From Crotalaria pallida (taxonomy: Eukaryota > Streptophyta > Magnoliopsida > Fabales > Fabaceae), in NCBI GenBank assembly GCA_037953625.1, contig CM075651.1, positions 158,791,501 to 158,855,500 on the forward strand: a DNA stretch of 64,000 bases. The letters are read 5' to 3'. The position numbers and the translations under genes were made by a program. The notes beneath the pieces are model-generated. The model was not told where the DNA came from and ran no database searches. It saw nothing but the letters and a program-made list of their open reading frames with translations. Of the stretch, positions 12,590-24,828 are shown one piece after another (position 1 is the first letter of the stretch; every line of letters begins with the position of its first letter).

Positions 12590-13735
12590 TTAAATACCCA
12601 TTTCATTCTTTATTTTATTGTTAAATTTCACTTTAATTCTTTAATGGTTAAAAAGTTCAATTTAGTTCTTAATTTTTTTTAACATTTGTCAATCTTACCC
12701 TTTTATCATAACGGTGTTAATTATCACCACTATATACCTCACTGATAAATTATTAGTTGATCCTAAACCATCATATCACTAAATATTTCTTTTCTCACCG
12801 AAATTTTATTCTCTTTCCTCTACAACTTTTCTTTAGTTCTTCATTTTCATTTTCACCATTATTTCATCTTCATCTTCGCATCACCATAATCTAATAAAGT
12901 CCAAAAGGGACATGTTAACTTGATTAAAGGATCAATGCCCATGTTCTTTTGGATTGCTTCTCTAGGTACCAAGAACTTTGCCATACGTGTAGTTGAGTAC
13001 CAAAGAAAGCAATGAATAAATATGATGACTAACCCCCGTGAAATAATGTTTAGTAGTAGCCCCTGGATTGTCTCATGCAATTTCTGAGTGCATATTTGAA
13101 TGCACGTTGGATTCTTTTAGAATTGATTTTGGGAAACAGAAGCTACTCATAGTGTTTCACATCCAACGTGATTTTGAGTCCTAACATAATTTTTCACCCC
13201 AAACCAAACATGCACTAAGATGGTTTGAAGTACACATTTTGCTTTGTACATTTATCATTGTTTTTAATTAATCTGCCATTGTAGCATCAATTATTATTAT
13301 TATTTTTTAAATTACATCTTGTAAACCATATGAGAACCAAAATGGTTCGATCGATTTATTCATCAATTGTACAGATTTTTTTTTTTTTTGGTAAACCAAT
13401 TGTACAGATTTTAATACTCTTTGACAGCATATAAGTTATTAAGAAGAAATCAATGTGATGAGGTTGATAAAGTTGAAGGAAGGATGAAGATGGAGATCAT
13501 GAGAGGACTAAAAAAGAGAGAATAAAATTATGGGAAGAAAATCAGTTTCAATGACGGGAAAGGAATATTTGGTAAGCTTTTGATATATTCCGATAAGAAT
13601 TTAAAGATGTTATAATAGAAGGGTAAAATTGATAACTACTGAAAAGTTAGAAGAATAAATTGACATGTTTATTTATTTAAAGAATTTATATTTACAAATT
13701 AGATAAATGATTAAAAGAATATTTTAGCCTCAATT
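12590..13735. mobile_element. Diverged long-inverted-repeat element
   Basis: The left arm (about 12590-12865) is matched by a diverged inverse (about 13455-13735). For example, GTCAATCTTACCCTTTTATC on the left pairs with TAGAAGGGTAAAATTGATAA on the right. The roughly 590-bp interior has a minus-strand open frame of 73 codons that matches nothing I recognise. It is consistent with an old Mutator-like element. Target duplication not found. Confidence 0.45.
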
Positions 13736-13983
13736 TTTTGTCCGTGATCAAATATCTACCGACACAAATATGGTGACTAATCTCTTCGAATAAATATTCG
13801 GCATTTTCAAGAATGATTCTTCCATAATTTATTTTTTTTTACATTCATAAAAGTTAAAGATCAAATCCTAACTATTTGTTTAAGTAATATAGCCTCACAT
13901 TAGAACGTCAGGGCCATTCTTAATATATATAGATGATAGACACCCATCTTTAATTTGTTTTTCCTCCCTACATAAGATTAGGT

Positions 13984-14046
13984 CAGGCCCAGCCCAAGGG
14001 CATGGCAATAAAGGCCACCACCCGACTCATAATTTTTAGGGGCCCA

Positions 14047-14080
<34 letters not shown>

Positions 14081-14763
14081 ATATATATAAAGTTAATTGT
14101 TTTAGCATAAATACTAGCAACATAGTTAGTCAGCATGCTTTATAATTTGCCTAATATCCTGAGTTTTAATGGCACTTTTTGATTTTTTCTATTTATTATA
14201 TCTTATCCTTTTTACTTTGTCCAAATTGAATGCACTTTTTTATTTTTTTTCTTTCATTTTTATTATAAGTCATACTTAACTATACTATAAAAATAAAAAA
14301 AATAATTATATTTTTTAAAATTTTAAAAAAGCACTTTAATATTGAAAGTTTCACAAATATATTATTTCACACTAATGAATAAAAAAGTGAAACCTATGGT
14401 CATAAAACAGATTTCGTACATTAAGTAATGATATTTTTAAGATATTTAATTATTGCATGATATTTTATTTCACATCTCTTTAATTTTTTGTCCAAGCTTT
14501 TTTACTAATTACGGTTTTAAAAACTCTCTTTATTCTCAAACTTTTCTACTAACAAAATTGTTGAAACTGTTGAAGTTTGTGTGATTTTTTTATGGTTGAG
14601 TGTATTTTTGCAAACTTATAAAGTTATAGGCATCAATAACATTTTGGAAAAAATCCCTATATTAAAAAAAAATTTATTGTTAAAATTTTATTTATTTACA
14701 AGTTTTAGCTTAAGGGGCAAAAAAATTTCGTCCCAGGCCTATAACATGTTAGGACCGGACCTG
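13984..14763. mobile_element. Non-autonomous hAT-like element, 780 bp
   Basis: The left end CAGGCCCAGCCC and right end GGACCGGACCTG (inverse CAGGTCCGGTCC) resemble the CAGGGCCGGCCC ends of plant hAT elements. The flanks GATTAGGT (13976-13983) and GGTTAGGT (14764-14771) agree at 7 of 8 bases, the hAT target length. The interior is AT-rich with (TA)n and no transposase. Confidence 0.68.
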
Positions 14764-14807
14764 GGTTAGGTCCTCCCTCGTGGTTCACATGCATGTAGGT
14801 TTGGTAA

Positions 14808-15956
14808 GAGATTTAGTTCCCAAACCCCAACCTTTAGCCCCAACCCCCATTTTAATTGGGAAAAGACAAAAATATCCTCTTCAAACCCCAAACCCCACAC
14901 ACTCTCTCTCCCCTCTCTTCCCTTTCCTCTCGCCACCTCCCTTCACAAATTCTATCTTTTTGCAACTGACTTTTTGCAAATTGACTGTCCTTCTCCTCCC
15001 AGCTTTTCCACCACAACTCCATTTCTTCTCTTCTTCTTCTTCTTTACAATTCATCACACCACACTACTCTCTCTCTCTCTCTCTATCACTCACACCTTCT
15101 TCTCAGCAACAACAACAACGACGACAACACAATAACCAAACTCAGCACCCATAGCAACAACAAAATCCCTAAAATTTCAAGACAAAAACAACAAATTAAG
15201 TTTTAATTATTAATATTTTATTCCAACATATAATTCCAAAAAGGAAAAGAATAATAGTAACTGTTTGTTTTGAAAATTGAAACTGAAAATGAGAATAAAT
15301 ATTTAAAAAAAATGAAAAATACGAAGAAATGAAAATGAATACCGATATGCGCATGTAGTGGGGTTTGTCGAAATTCAGATCGAAATGAAAATGAATTACT
15401 GAAGCGATTCTGACGAACCAGTGTCGGAATTTCTCAAAATTCCGACACGGGTATGTCGGAATTATTTTTAAAAAAACACTGTAACCAATTTCCGACGAAC
15501 CAGTGTTGGAATTTCTCAAAATTCCGACACTGGTTCGTCGGAAATTAGTTATAGTATTTTTTTTTAATAAAAATAATCGGAAAGTTGTAGAACCAGTGTC
15601 GGAAAGAATAAAGAAATACAGAGAAAACAAAAGTTTTGTGTGGAAGACAGAAAGATAGGGAGACAGAAAGAGCAAGCTATGTGCAGAAGTGTAGAACAGA
15701 GGAAGCTGCAAAGGACTGAGTTTGCTGGAAAGTGGGGTACTCAGTCAGCAAAGGGATGGTTACTTTGGTCGTAAAATGGGTGAGCTGTTAGATTTGGTTA
15801 GACAAAGGACTGAGGAAAGGGAAGAGAGGAGAGAGAGAGAAGGTGAAGGGGGAGAGAGAGAGAGTGTGGGGTTTGGGGTTTGAAGAGGGTATTTTTGTCT
15901 TTCCCCAATTAAAATGGGGGTTGGGGCTAAAGGTTGGGGTTTGGGAACTAAAACTC
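14808..15956. mobile_element. Mutator-like element with about 105-bp inverted repeats
   Basis: The left terminal repeat (from GAGATTTAGTTCCCAAACCC) recurs inverted at the right end with few mismatches over about 105 bp. GTTTGGTAA flanks both sides (14799-14807, 15957-15965), a 9-bp duplication. The interior has CT-rich and (CAA)n sequence at 15060-15160. It also has nested imperfect palindromes on GTCGGAAT at 15410-15560, one pair being CCGACGAACCAGTG / CACTGGTTCGTCGG. No transposase; open frames are proline- and serine-rich noise. Confidence 0.82.
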
Positions 15957-16702
15957 GTTTGGTAAATGTGTACATGCTCTGTACTTTAGATGCAAGAGGT
16001 TTAGGAGGGAAGTGAATGATTGGGGAAAAAAATATGGCATTAACAAGATTGATATGATTTTGCTACCTTAAATTGTTCCCCAAATAAAACAAAAACAATT
16101 GATCGCCTTTGGTGGGGGCATAATAATACTTTGGACTAACAACCTCATTTTGGATATTTTATTTAACGTGGTTAGCATGATCAAATATTATCTGAAACTT
16201 TAATTATTTGAATACGAAACAACATAGTGTGTATATATAATACTAGAAGGGATTATACGGTTATAGAGTACTAAACAATTTATGACCCATGTATAGCCCG
16301 TCCACATAAATAACTTGAATGCCCTCCTTGATGATTCACTATTTTAAAGTACTCATCCAACCAAAACTTTAAACGAACAAAGATGACATATCTCCACACA
16401 GATAAAGGTTACTTAATTAAGCAACTTAACTAGGCATTGAGGCAGGTGGACTCAAAAGGTTAATTGTAACTTGAAAACTGTGTTATTTTGTAGCTTCCAA
16501 AACTCAAACAAATAGCTTCATTGTCACGGAACATTATTTAAACAGAGCAAGACCAATTTGTATTAGCCAGCGATAATTTGCCCCATAACCATCATAAAAA
16601 CACGTCCTTCACCCAAGCGTCAAGAGTTTCGGTACTTGCTTCCCAAGAAAAGCGATCCTTGTTTGAGGGCTTTATGTAAACTGTAAAGTGCAACAAGGAG
16701 TA

Positions 16703-16935
16703 TACTGCTAGAAAAAAGGGTTTTAAAATCGGGGTTTTCATTTCATGCAGCAGGGGATGTATAGATTATGTGGTTAGTAGAAAAAAAAAAAAGACTTTTA
16801 AAATCGGTTGTAGGAGAGACCGATTTCAAAAGTACTTATGAAATCGTTTTTAATTCCACCTTTTTCAAAATCACCACATCAACCGATTTCAAAAGTCAAA
16901 AACGACCGATTTTAAAACTACTTTTTCCAGTAGTG
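16703..16935. mobile_element. Small CACTA-like element
   Basis: The right end ACTTTTTCCAGTAGTG is the inverse of the CACTACTGGAAAAAGT terminus of plant CACTA elements. The left end TACTGCTAGAAAAAAGGG is a degraded copy. Sub-terminal repeats of AAAATCGG / CCGATTTCAAAAGT type lie between. No 3-bp target duplication is evident. Confidence 0.55.
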
Positions 16936-17183
16936 CGCGTATCATTGCTCAATGTCATGGGAAGATATTGTGTGAATTCTAAAGTTGATGATTTTGATGA
17001 CTTTAATAATTCTAGGTTGTTCAATATTTTGATCTTGATTTGCATATATCGCTGTAGAATTTCACTGACGGTAAAAAAAACTCAATCCATTTGCCATTAG
17101 GTATTTAATTTAATATAGCGGGAATTCATATGAGCAAAATTGAAAGATCGAAAGATACTTCAGCTGTAATTTTTTTTTTTTAT

Positions 17184-17711
17184 GGTTTATTTAATATTTT
17201 AGTCCCTGAATTTAGGTATTCTTTTGCAATTGGTCCTTAAACTTTTTTTTTATGCTTTGGATCTCTGAACTTTGTTTAATTTTTGGAAATGTTCTTTTCG
17301 TCACTTAAGTGATGATATAGTCGACAACATGTCACGTCACTTTCACAATATCGACGAATAAGTGTTATACAGACTCACGGGACACTACGTGAATTTTTTT
17401 ATTAAAAAATAATTTATTTTAAATTTATTAAAATATTCGATTTTCTTTAAAAAGTAAAGTTTTTAATTATTTTTAATAAATTTAAATTTTTTTAATTTAA
17501 AAAATTCACATGGCATTATCTGACACGTTACCTATCGATGTGGCGAAGATGACATGACATATACCCGGTCATATCACCACTTAAGCGATGAAAGTATAAT
17601 TTCCAATATTTGAGCAAAGTTTAGGGATCAGGCTCAAAGCATCGGAAAAAAGTTTAAGGACCAATTCCAAAAGAGCACATAAATTTAGAGATTAAAAACT
17701 TAAATAAGTTT
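17184..17711. mobile_element. Foldback Mutator-like element
   Basis: The left end GGTTTATTTAATATTTTAG is mirrored by CTTAAATAAGTT at the right. Inverted internal blocks (AATTGGTCCTTAAACTTT / AGTTTAAGGACCAATT) confirm the foldback. TTTTTTTAT occurs at both flanks, but in poly-T, so its weight as a target duplication is low. Confidence 0.65.
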
Positions 17712-18114
17712 TTTTTTTATTTTGTACTGCAAAATGTTTGTGTTTTTTAAAGTAATATAATGTTATACATAAAGCTTTTTATTTTTTTTACATAAATTCA
17801 GGATTCATTTAATGAACAGGATTAAAAAAAATGATAAGATAATTTGTCCTATATTGTTATTGTCTTGAATTTGAATTTGGTGAACAAGTAGGATAAGATA
17901 ATGATATTCTGTTGATTTATCCTATCATATTTGTATGATGCATTTTCCATCTTAAGCCGGAAGTAAATATCATCCTTACTGTATCAATCCTTGAATAAGA
18001 TAAGAGTTATGATGCTCATATCTTTTCATGCTCTTATCATGATTTTTATCCTATCATGTTCTTATCTTATCCCAATCACAAAACAATATCTTAATTTTAA
18101 TAAGGAAAATGCTA

Positions 18115-18995
18115 ACTAATGTCTTAAGGGGAATTGCTTTGGTGCCATTTTTGTTTTTAAAGGTACCAATGCCATATTTAATTCAATCAATCACAAGGTG
18201 ATATGTAGGATTTTTTTGTGTCTAATTATGTGTCATATAATAATGTCTTTTTTACAAATTATAAAAGTTTAACTCAAATCACAATTAAATTAACTTTTTT
18301 ATTTTTAATTATTAAAAAAAAACAAATCCATCTTCATCTTTTCTTGTTTATGTGTTCATGTGTTCATCAAGTAACCCAAAACGCAGATTCAATGATAATG
18401 TTTGGTTTTCATATTATATGTTTAACCCAAAGCGCAAATTCAGTGAAGATAACACTGAAACAAGAAAAGCGTAGATGTTGGCAAGAACCCAAAGCGCAAT
18501 TTTCATTTGTTTTCAAGTAACCCAAAGCCCAGATTCAGTGATAACGGAAGGAAGAGATGGGAACGGTGGGGATGGGACGGCGGGCTTTTTCTCACATGAC
18601 GGCTGGAGCGGCTGGGATGGCGACATTAGAGCGGAACGGCTTCTCACACGACGGCAATGCGATGTCGGGGGTTCTCTCTCGCGACGACTTCTAACATGTT
18701 TTGCTATCTTGAGAGTGAAGAGGGAAGGGTTGTGAACTTGTTAGATTAAGATTAGGTTACTTTTAGTTTTAATTTTTTCTTTTTGGTTTTAGATTTAATT
18801 TATTTTTTTATTTTTTATTTTTAACCATGATTAAGTTTCAAGTTTAAAAATTTGCAAATTAATCCTTAAATATGACACATAAGATGATGATTGTGTAAAA
18901 ATGACACAAATGTCAACCAATGATTGATCCAATTGGATTGACATTGATGTTTTTCCTCACTAGAAGGCATGAAAACATTCACCCTTAAGACATGG
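18115..18995. mobile_element. Probable inverted-repeat element with captured or amplified insert
   Basis: GTCTTAAGGGGAATTGC (18121) faces GAAAACATTCACCCTTAAGA (18971), a short imperfect inverted terminus. The interior (18360-18740) is less AT-rich and holds four degenerate copies of a phrase like CCCAAAGCGCAGATTCAGTG, followed by a GC-rich stretch with no recognisable protein. Confidence 0.42.
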
Positions 18996-19192
18996 GAAAT
19001 GTATGTCTTAAAGAGTAAAAAATAGTATAAATCTCTTGAAAAATGTAACTTTTATTGTTTCCGAGAGAAAAATAAACAAAGACTTATGATATATTTTTTT
19101 TCTATTATGGTAACCATAATAAGTATTTTTAGATATTTTGTTAACAATACTCTTTTAATAATTATTTTACATGTACATAGTAAAATGTACTA

Positions 19193-19295
19193 AGTCCGCG
19201 TAAGACAGCCCAGTTGGTGGCTGCAGGGACACTTAGGATTTCCCCCTCTCCCAGGTCCTGGGTTCTAGTCTCAGACATCCCATGTAAAAAAAAAA
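19193..19295 (+). mobile_element. tRNA-derived SINE, full length
   Basis: About 100 bp. It has a box A-like CCCAGTTGGTGGCTGCAGGG, a box B-like GGGTTCTAGTC and a terminal A-tract. The direct repeat AGTAAAATGTACTA flanks it (19179-19192 and 19296-19309), the hallmark of LINE-mediated retroposition. Further copies are at 25888, 42058, 60186 and 60511. Confidence 0.88.
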
Positions 19296-19746
19296 AGTAA
19301 AATGTACTACAAGTTTTTATGGTGTTTTTTCCGTTGTTAAAGAAAATTAATTAAGTTTTTTAGCGATAATTAAATTGATAATGTTTGATACGCTTTTTCA
19401 ATTTTATTCTTATATTATTATTGAAATTCTAAAAAATATTAAATAAATTTGAATATTTGTGAAAAAAATTAATATCATTAAAAGTTAAAATAAATACTTA
19501 TAAAAATATCATGTCATAAACAACTCCAAATATGTATATTGAAGAACGATAATAGGAGTATAATATATAGTAATAAATACTCACTATTTTTCAGAGAAAA
19601 ATGAAATCTAAACCGCGTCCTTCAAATTGAAATCAAAAGTTTTCAAATGTTGATTACCTTCAAAACAAAATTAAAACAGCGTCCTTCAAAATAAATACTC
19701 ACGATTTCTTTTTTTATTTTTTGAATAATCATGCTTGGAATGCACG

Positions 19747-19774
<28 letters not shown>

Positions 19775-19778
<4 letters not shown>

Positions 19779-20708
19779 TTTGTTAACATACGTCAAGTGA
19801 TTTTTTAGTTGGAACACTTTAGCATTGTGTACCGGATTTTAGTAAACAAAAATACCCTCAATATTAAAAGGACGGAGTTTTAAGAACAAGGGTATGTATT
19901 TTAATAATTTCAATTTTCAAAATTAAAAAAAAAAATCAGAACCCCTCATCTCCTCTCTCTTGCACCCAGCCCCCACCACCCAACCCCACCGCCAAGCCCC
20001 AACACCCCATCGTCCCACCGCTGCAGCCCCAACGCCCAACACCTCCGCCATCAGTGACCCGCAGCCTCAACCCAATCACAACCACTATCAGCGACCCGCA
20101 GCCCAACCGCACCCAACCCGCGACCCTCAGCCCAATCGCAGCCACCATCGGCGACGCTGTGAGATCCGCACCAGCCCAGCCGCAACCACCATCAGTCACG
20201 CCATGAGATTTGCACCCAACCCGCGACCCTCAACCAAGCCGCAGCCACCAACAGCCACGCCGTGAGCACAACAGCAGCCGGCAGCGGCGGTGAGGCTAGA
20301 TCCGAAGTTACAATGAGAGGAGAGAAAGAAAGGAGAGAGAGAATTAGAGGATGAGATCAGTGGACGGCGGATCTTGACTGCTGGTTGTTGGCGGGTTAGG
20401 GCTGATGGCGGTGGAGGAGAGATTATGCCGCCGGAAGGGGGTTGGTTGGGGTTGGGTAGGGGAGAGAGAGAAGTAGGGAGAGGAGAAAGAGAGAGAAAGA
20501 TTTTTTCAAATGAGGGAGAAGGCAAAGGGTGGGAAGGGTCTGGTCCTGATTTTTTTTTTTAATTTCAAAAAATAAAATTATTAAAATAACCTTACTCATT
20601 AATACTTGTTTTCATAAAATATATGAGGATATTTTTGTCTATTATAATTTGGTACACAATGCTAAAGTGTTCCAACTAAAAAACCACTTTACGTATGTTA
20701 GCAAATCC

Positions 20709-20709
<1 letters not shown>
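19775..20709. mobile_element. Inverted-repeat element carrying a GC-rich insert
   Basis: The left terminus (GAGATTTGTTAACATACG, then TTTTTTAGTTGGAACACTTT) is inverted at the right (AAAGTGTTCCAACTAAAAAA, CGTATGTTAGCAAATCCC) over about 85 bp. The interior (about 19940-20545) is strikingly GC-rich and encodes only proline-rich low-complexity frames on either strand. It is probably a captured, decayed gene or CpG-rich fragment. Microsatellites border both ends ((AT)n left, (CA)n(TA)n right), so a target duplication cannot be read. Confidence 0.7.
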
Positions 20710-20750
<41 letters not shown>

Positions 20751-20752
20751 AA
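20709..20752. repeat. (CA)n(TA)n microsatellite
   Basis: A compound dinucleotide run at the right edge of the preceding element. Confidence 0.9.
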
Positions 20753-21342
20753 TTTTAAGAAGTGTCGTGCACAGAAGGCACGACTTTTATTTATAAATTT
20801 TTTTACCTCCGGTCATTATTTGAGTCTCTACATGAGCATGTGACTTTAGGGTCTAGGGTTTTCATAAAATCTCTGCATGAACAGACTCTTGAAATGAAAT
20901 AAGCATGGATTTTCATGGAATCTTTGCATGAATACACTCTTGAATTAAGGCTTTCTCGGTCTTTAAATAAGGCTTTTTCAGTTATTGGTAGTCATGTTTG
21001 TTCTAAATAATACTCCCTCAGTCCTTTATTATAGGACCCTTTTAGATATTTTTACATCCACTAAGAGGGTTTTATATTTAGGATAAAATAGTACGTAACA
21101 AGCATTCATTTGAAAAGGAAATATATTTTTTACACAATGAAATTGTACATAGAAATTTATTTTACATAAATGCAGTCTATATTCTACATCACATCAATTA
21201 TTAGGAGGCTGACTAGAACTTTGGTCAAGTTCTATTGCTCGAAATAGACACTTTTTTATATTATGACATTTGGTTCTACACCATCCACATTTTTTTGTCT
21301 GATTTGCCACCGGTTCATTCATCTCATTGTGTATACTCTCAA

Positions 21343-22075
21343 TTATTGGTCTTCCGGTTCTGCTTCTTCGCATATGTGAGGATTAGGAATAAAATTAGGA
21401 CATGCATAGAGATGCCAATATTCTTCATTTCCTAATGGTTGAAACTCATGGCCATAAACTTTCAAAATATTATCCAATCGATAAATAAGAGAAATAAATT
21501 GATCCAAGTTTAAATTCATTGATGCACATGTTGCAACGACATGTGAACATGGAAATCTTAAAGCTTGAAATACCCCACAGTCACACCACCACTCTAGTAG
21601 TTTGACGGTGTACACCCTCATACGTCGTCCACTTAAAGTTCGTGAAATAACTTCGACCGCAGAAACTCCAGTCTCCCTTGTAAAATTGCGGACGTTATGA
21701 GATGTAGATTTACGTCGATTTTCTTGAATCACCGTTGCCAACTCTTCACAATAAATACGTCCTGCCTTTATCATGTTCATTGCTTCATTTCCATGATCAA
21801 TAAACCATGAATTAAGTCTATAATATGTACTTTTGATAAGAGCAGTTATCGGCAACGCTCGACTTCCTTTCAAAACTACATTCATGCATTCGACTAGATT
21901 GATAGTCATATGGTCATAACGTCTCCCCGCATCATAAGCTTGAGTCTATTTCTCTTTTGGGATTGCATCCAACCATGTTGCGGCCCTCGAATTTTTCAAT
22001 CGGAAAGCGTTAAGTATACTATCAAAACGTGGCTGACGCATCTCATATCCTAATAAAATACACATACACATTCAT

Positions 22076-22106
<31 letters not shown>

Positions 22107-23366
22107 TAGTTTTTTGTTTTGTATTTGTAAACTTATTTAAAATATACATAAAACAATAAAACATACCCATGTTAATGACTTCCTCCTTCAACTCTTTATT
22201 GAAATTGCTTGCAATATGACGAATGCAATGCACTGAATATGCAACAATCCATCCTACTTGTTCGCTTCCAAGTGCAGCCAAAAGTCCCTTGCCCATGTCT
22301 GAGATTATGCATACATTGTTGTGGGGTTACATACGTGCAAAGATTATAGAAGAACCACTCCCAAGCTTCTTTTGTCTCCCCTTCAACAATGGCAAATGCA
22401 ACTGGCAAGATTTGTCTATTCTCATCCTGTGAACTTGCAATTAGCAATGTTCCACGATATTTCCCAGTCAAAAATGTCCCATCTACTTGCAGAATGGGTT
22501 TGCAATATGCAAAACCTTCGATGCATGGCTTGAAAGCCCAGAACACTCGATCAAGAATAACATTGCAAGGGTCTTGAGTACCATCCACAAAATTTGGAGA
22601 CACCTGATATTTCACAATTGTACCAGGTTCCAAAGTATTGGGCAGCCGTCATCCATCTTGGTAGCAAAGTGTATGATCCCTCTCAATCACCGAAGATCTG
22701 GATCATAGCTCTTTCTTTTGCAATCCATGCCTTTCTATACGTCACTGTATAGCCAAAATGAGTGACTATTTCCTTGATCAATGCTTTTACTTTGATGCTT
22801 GGATCTTCACTAACTAAATCAACAGTATAGTCATAGATTAAAGATGAGTTTAATTTGCTGTGATCTTGAGAAATTACCATAGAAGTACAAGTATGCACCC
22901 CTTTAATTTTTTTAATCTCCCATCTATCACGTTTTTTGTTGAATGATGCACGAATTCTCCATTCACATCCAGCACCATAATTTTTGCACTGAACAACATA
23001 TCTATCTGGTCTAGACTCTACAACCAAATAGTCAAATGAATTGTTAATGTGATATTGTTTAATCGCATTGATCGTTGCTTGTTTTGATTCAAATTGCATT
23101 CCAATGCACAAATCATTCTCTAAATTTTTCACACTTTCTCCATGGTTTCCATATTCCTCCTGCATTAATTGTGAATTAGCATTAGAGAAAAATGGCAATG
23201 GAGTAGCATATGTTATATTGATAGATTCATTGATGTCTATCTGAATTTCTTCTTCTTCATCTTCAACACATGGTTCAATATGTTCCTCATCACTAAAATC
23301 ACTTACAATATCTCTTACAGTGGGAACATTAAACAATGAGATCTGCGTAATTAAAAAATTAAACAT
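21343..23366 (-). pseudogene. MuDR/MULE-type transposase, decayed
   Basis: Read 3' to 5' on the plus strand, in protein order. 22683-23366 carries an acidic N-terminus and a MuDR-type DNA-binding domain (CIGMQFESKQATINAIKQY, then CKNYGAGCEWRIRA). About 22300-22660 holds the MULE catalytic core (ILQVDGTFLTGKYRG, VAFAIVEGETKEAWEWFF). 22165-22300 continues in another frame (SDMGKGLLAAL, CIRHIASNFNKEL). 21343-21940 ends with a SWIM zinc finger (CDCGVFQALRFPCSHVVAT). Breaks: a TGA after IFGD near 22683, a one-base frameshift near 22645, a frame change near 22300, and a TAG after IPKEK near 21945. The two stops are probably former TGG codons. A probable intron (22046-22164) contains (AT)n. Family members cut and paste Mutator elements. 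This copy should be inactive but could be a relic source for the many 9-bp-duplication MITEs here. Confidence 0.85.
22080..22107. repeat. (AT)n microsatellite inside the transposase intron
   Basis: About 14 AT units within the inferred intron of the MULE pseudogene. Confidence 0.85.
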
Positions 23367-23654
23367 TAATATTTAACATAATTCAAGTTAAATTTAAATA
23401 AACTAAATATAGATAAAAAAACCTTTTATTAAATAATATTATTAGGTATTATAATATGAGTAAGTAATATATATATATACCTTATACTTGATATTTTCAA
23501 TGACTCGGAACCTTATACATACTTATTAGTCGGATAAAATAAATTTGAAGTAGCATGACAATAAAAATTTGGAAGTATGAATGGAGGAATTGTTCGAACT
23601 CGAGTTCTTAATTTATAAAGTATTCTAGCTTGTACTTTATGTGTAATATAAGAA

Positions 23655-24115
23655 TAAATCGTGTAATCTAACCACGATTTTCATAAAGTTATTACAAATA
23701 AAAAAAATTAATAAAAAATCATGGCTGGAAACCACGATTTCTTTAAAATTTATAAAAAATTAATAAAGAAAAATCGTGGCTCGAAAACACGATTTTTTAA
23801 AAATTAAAAAAATCGTGGCTTCCATCCGCGATTACTATAAAAAATTTTAAAAAAATTTAAAAATATGAAATCGTACCAGCGAACACAATTTTTATTAGAA
23901 AAATAAAAATAAAAAAGGAATCGTGGGTGAAATCCACGATTTCCTTAAAATTTAAAATTAAAAAAAAATCAAAAAGGGAATCGTGGCTTTGAATGAAGAT
24001 TTTCTTATAAATTTAAAAAAAAAATTAAAAAGAGGGATCGTTCCTTTGATCCACGACTTCTTTTTAAATAAAAAAGAAAGCATAAATCGTGGGTAACAAT
24101 CACGATTTTGCAAAA
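23655..24115. repeat. Array of about eight degenerate palindromic units upstream of the transposase
   Basis: Units of roughly 50-70 bp each contain AATCGTGG, a 5-8 base spacer, then CCACGATTT, joined by A/T-rich linkers. Copies are visible near 23670, 23725, 23775, 23815, 23920, 23980, 24030 and 24085. They lie upstream (5') of the minus-strand MULE pseudogene. A related lone palindrome, GTCGTGC...GCACGAC, lies on the other side near 20765. They may be the sub-terminal repeats of the parent transposon. Confidence 0.7.
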
Positions 24116-24828
24116 AGTTACACTAGTTTGATAAATTTTGTAAAAAGTTATACCAAACCGATAATCAAGCTGTCAAAGTACACTATTCACGTAAATTTTC
24201 CTGATTTTAATCGATGGACTTCCTTAATGAGTCGTTCGTGTACACGTTTTCTTGTTTCAGCACCAACCAAAATGCAAGTAGGTCCACGTGTCTACAAATC
24301 ACGATTTGTGTGTCACATGCCATGGTTGATGGTTCCCACTCCCCACTTCTTTGACTTTGATGATTATGTTTTGTCATGACATCACCATGATAAAACACAT
24401 CATGATCCGCTAATAAGCTACTGATCTAATAGTTAACATTGCTTGATCACAAGACCTTCTTTATTGTTGCATTTAACTCCCCCTAATCCTGTATAAAAAC
24501 TTTTTCAAAAAATTTATGTATATAAAACGTGAATTAATGTCGTTAGTAATATTAAAAATTAATCATATAATGTATATTTTAAAAATTATTTCTATAATTG
24601 TTAGTGATATTTCAAACAGAATTAACTTAATAAAAGAATTTTTTGTAATTAATAATTAAATGTTATTAAAAATTTAAACGAGATCTTATAAATAGGACTA
24701 TTGTTTGTTTTTCTTTCGTAAAATTACCTTACATATAGAATAGAGGGAGTCTTTCTTCTGGTTCTAAATATAATTTCGAGTCTTAAACATGAACAAATAA
24801 ATGTATTCTATCAATTATCTCAAATATT
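24116..24828. other. Intergenic, no gene recognised
   Basis: A 96-codon open frame (24089-24379) has no recognisable domain and begins inside the palindromic array, so it is not called. The rest is AT-rich. Confidence 0.45.

Noticed and set aside
12859..13080. 73-codon minus-strand frame
   Set aside because: Inside the diverged inverted-repeat element; possibly captured sequence but no match I could recognise and no splice signals.
14780..15154. 124-codon plus-strand open frame
   Set aside because: It spans the terminal repeat of the Mutator-like element at 14808 and encodes Pro/Ser/Leu low complexity from CT-rich and CAA-rich DNA; no gene context.
23655..24115. Possible CRISPR-like regular array
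   Set aside because: Units are degenerate, irregularly spaced palindromes in plant nuclear DNA without cas genes; better explained as transposon sub-terminal repeats.
24089..24379. 96-codon plus-strand frame
   Set aside because: Starts in the palindromic array beside the transposase pseudogene, no known domain, composition not gene-like.
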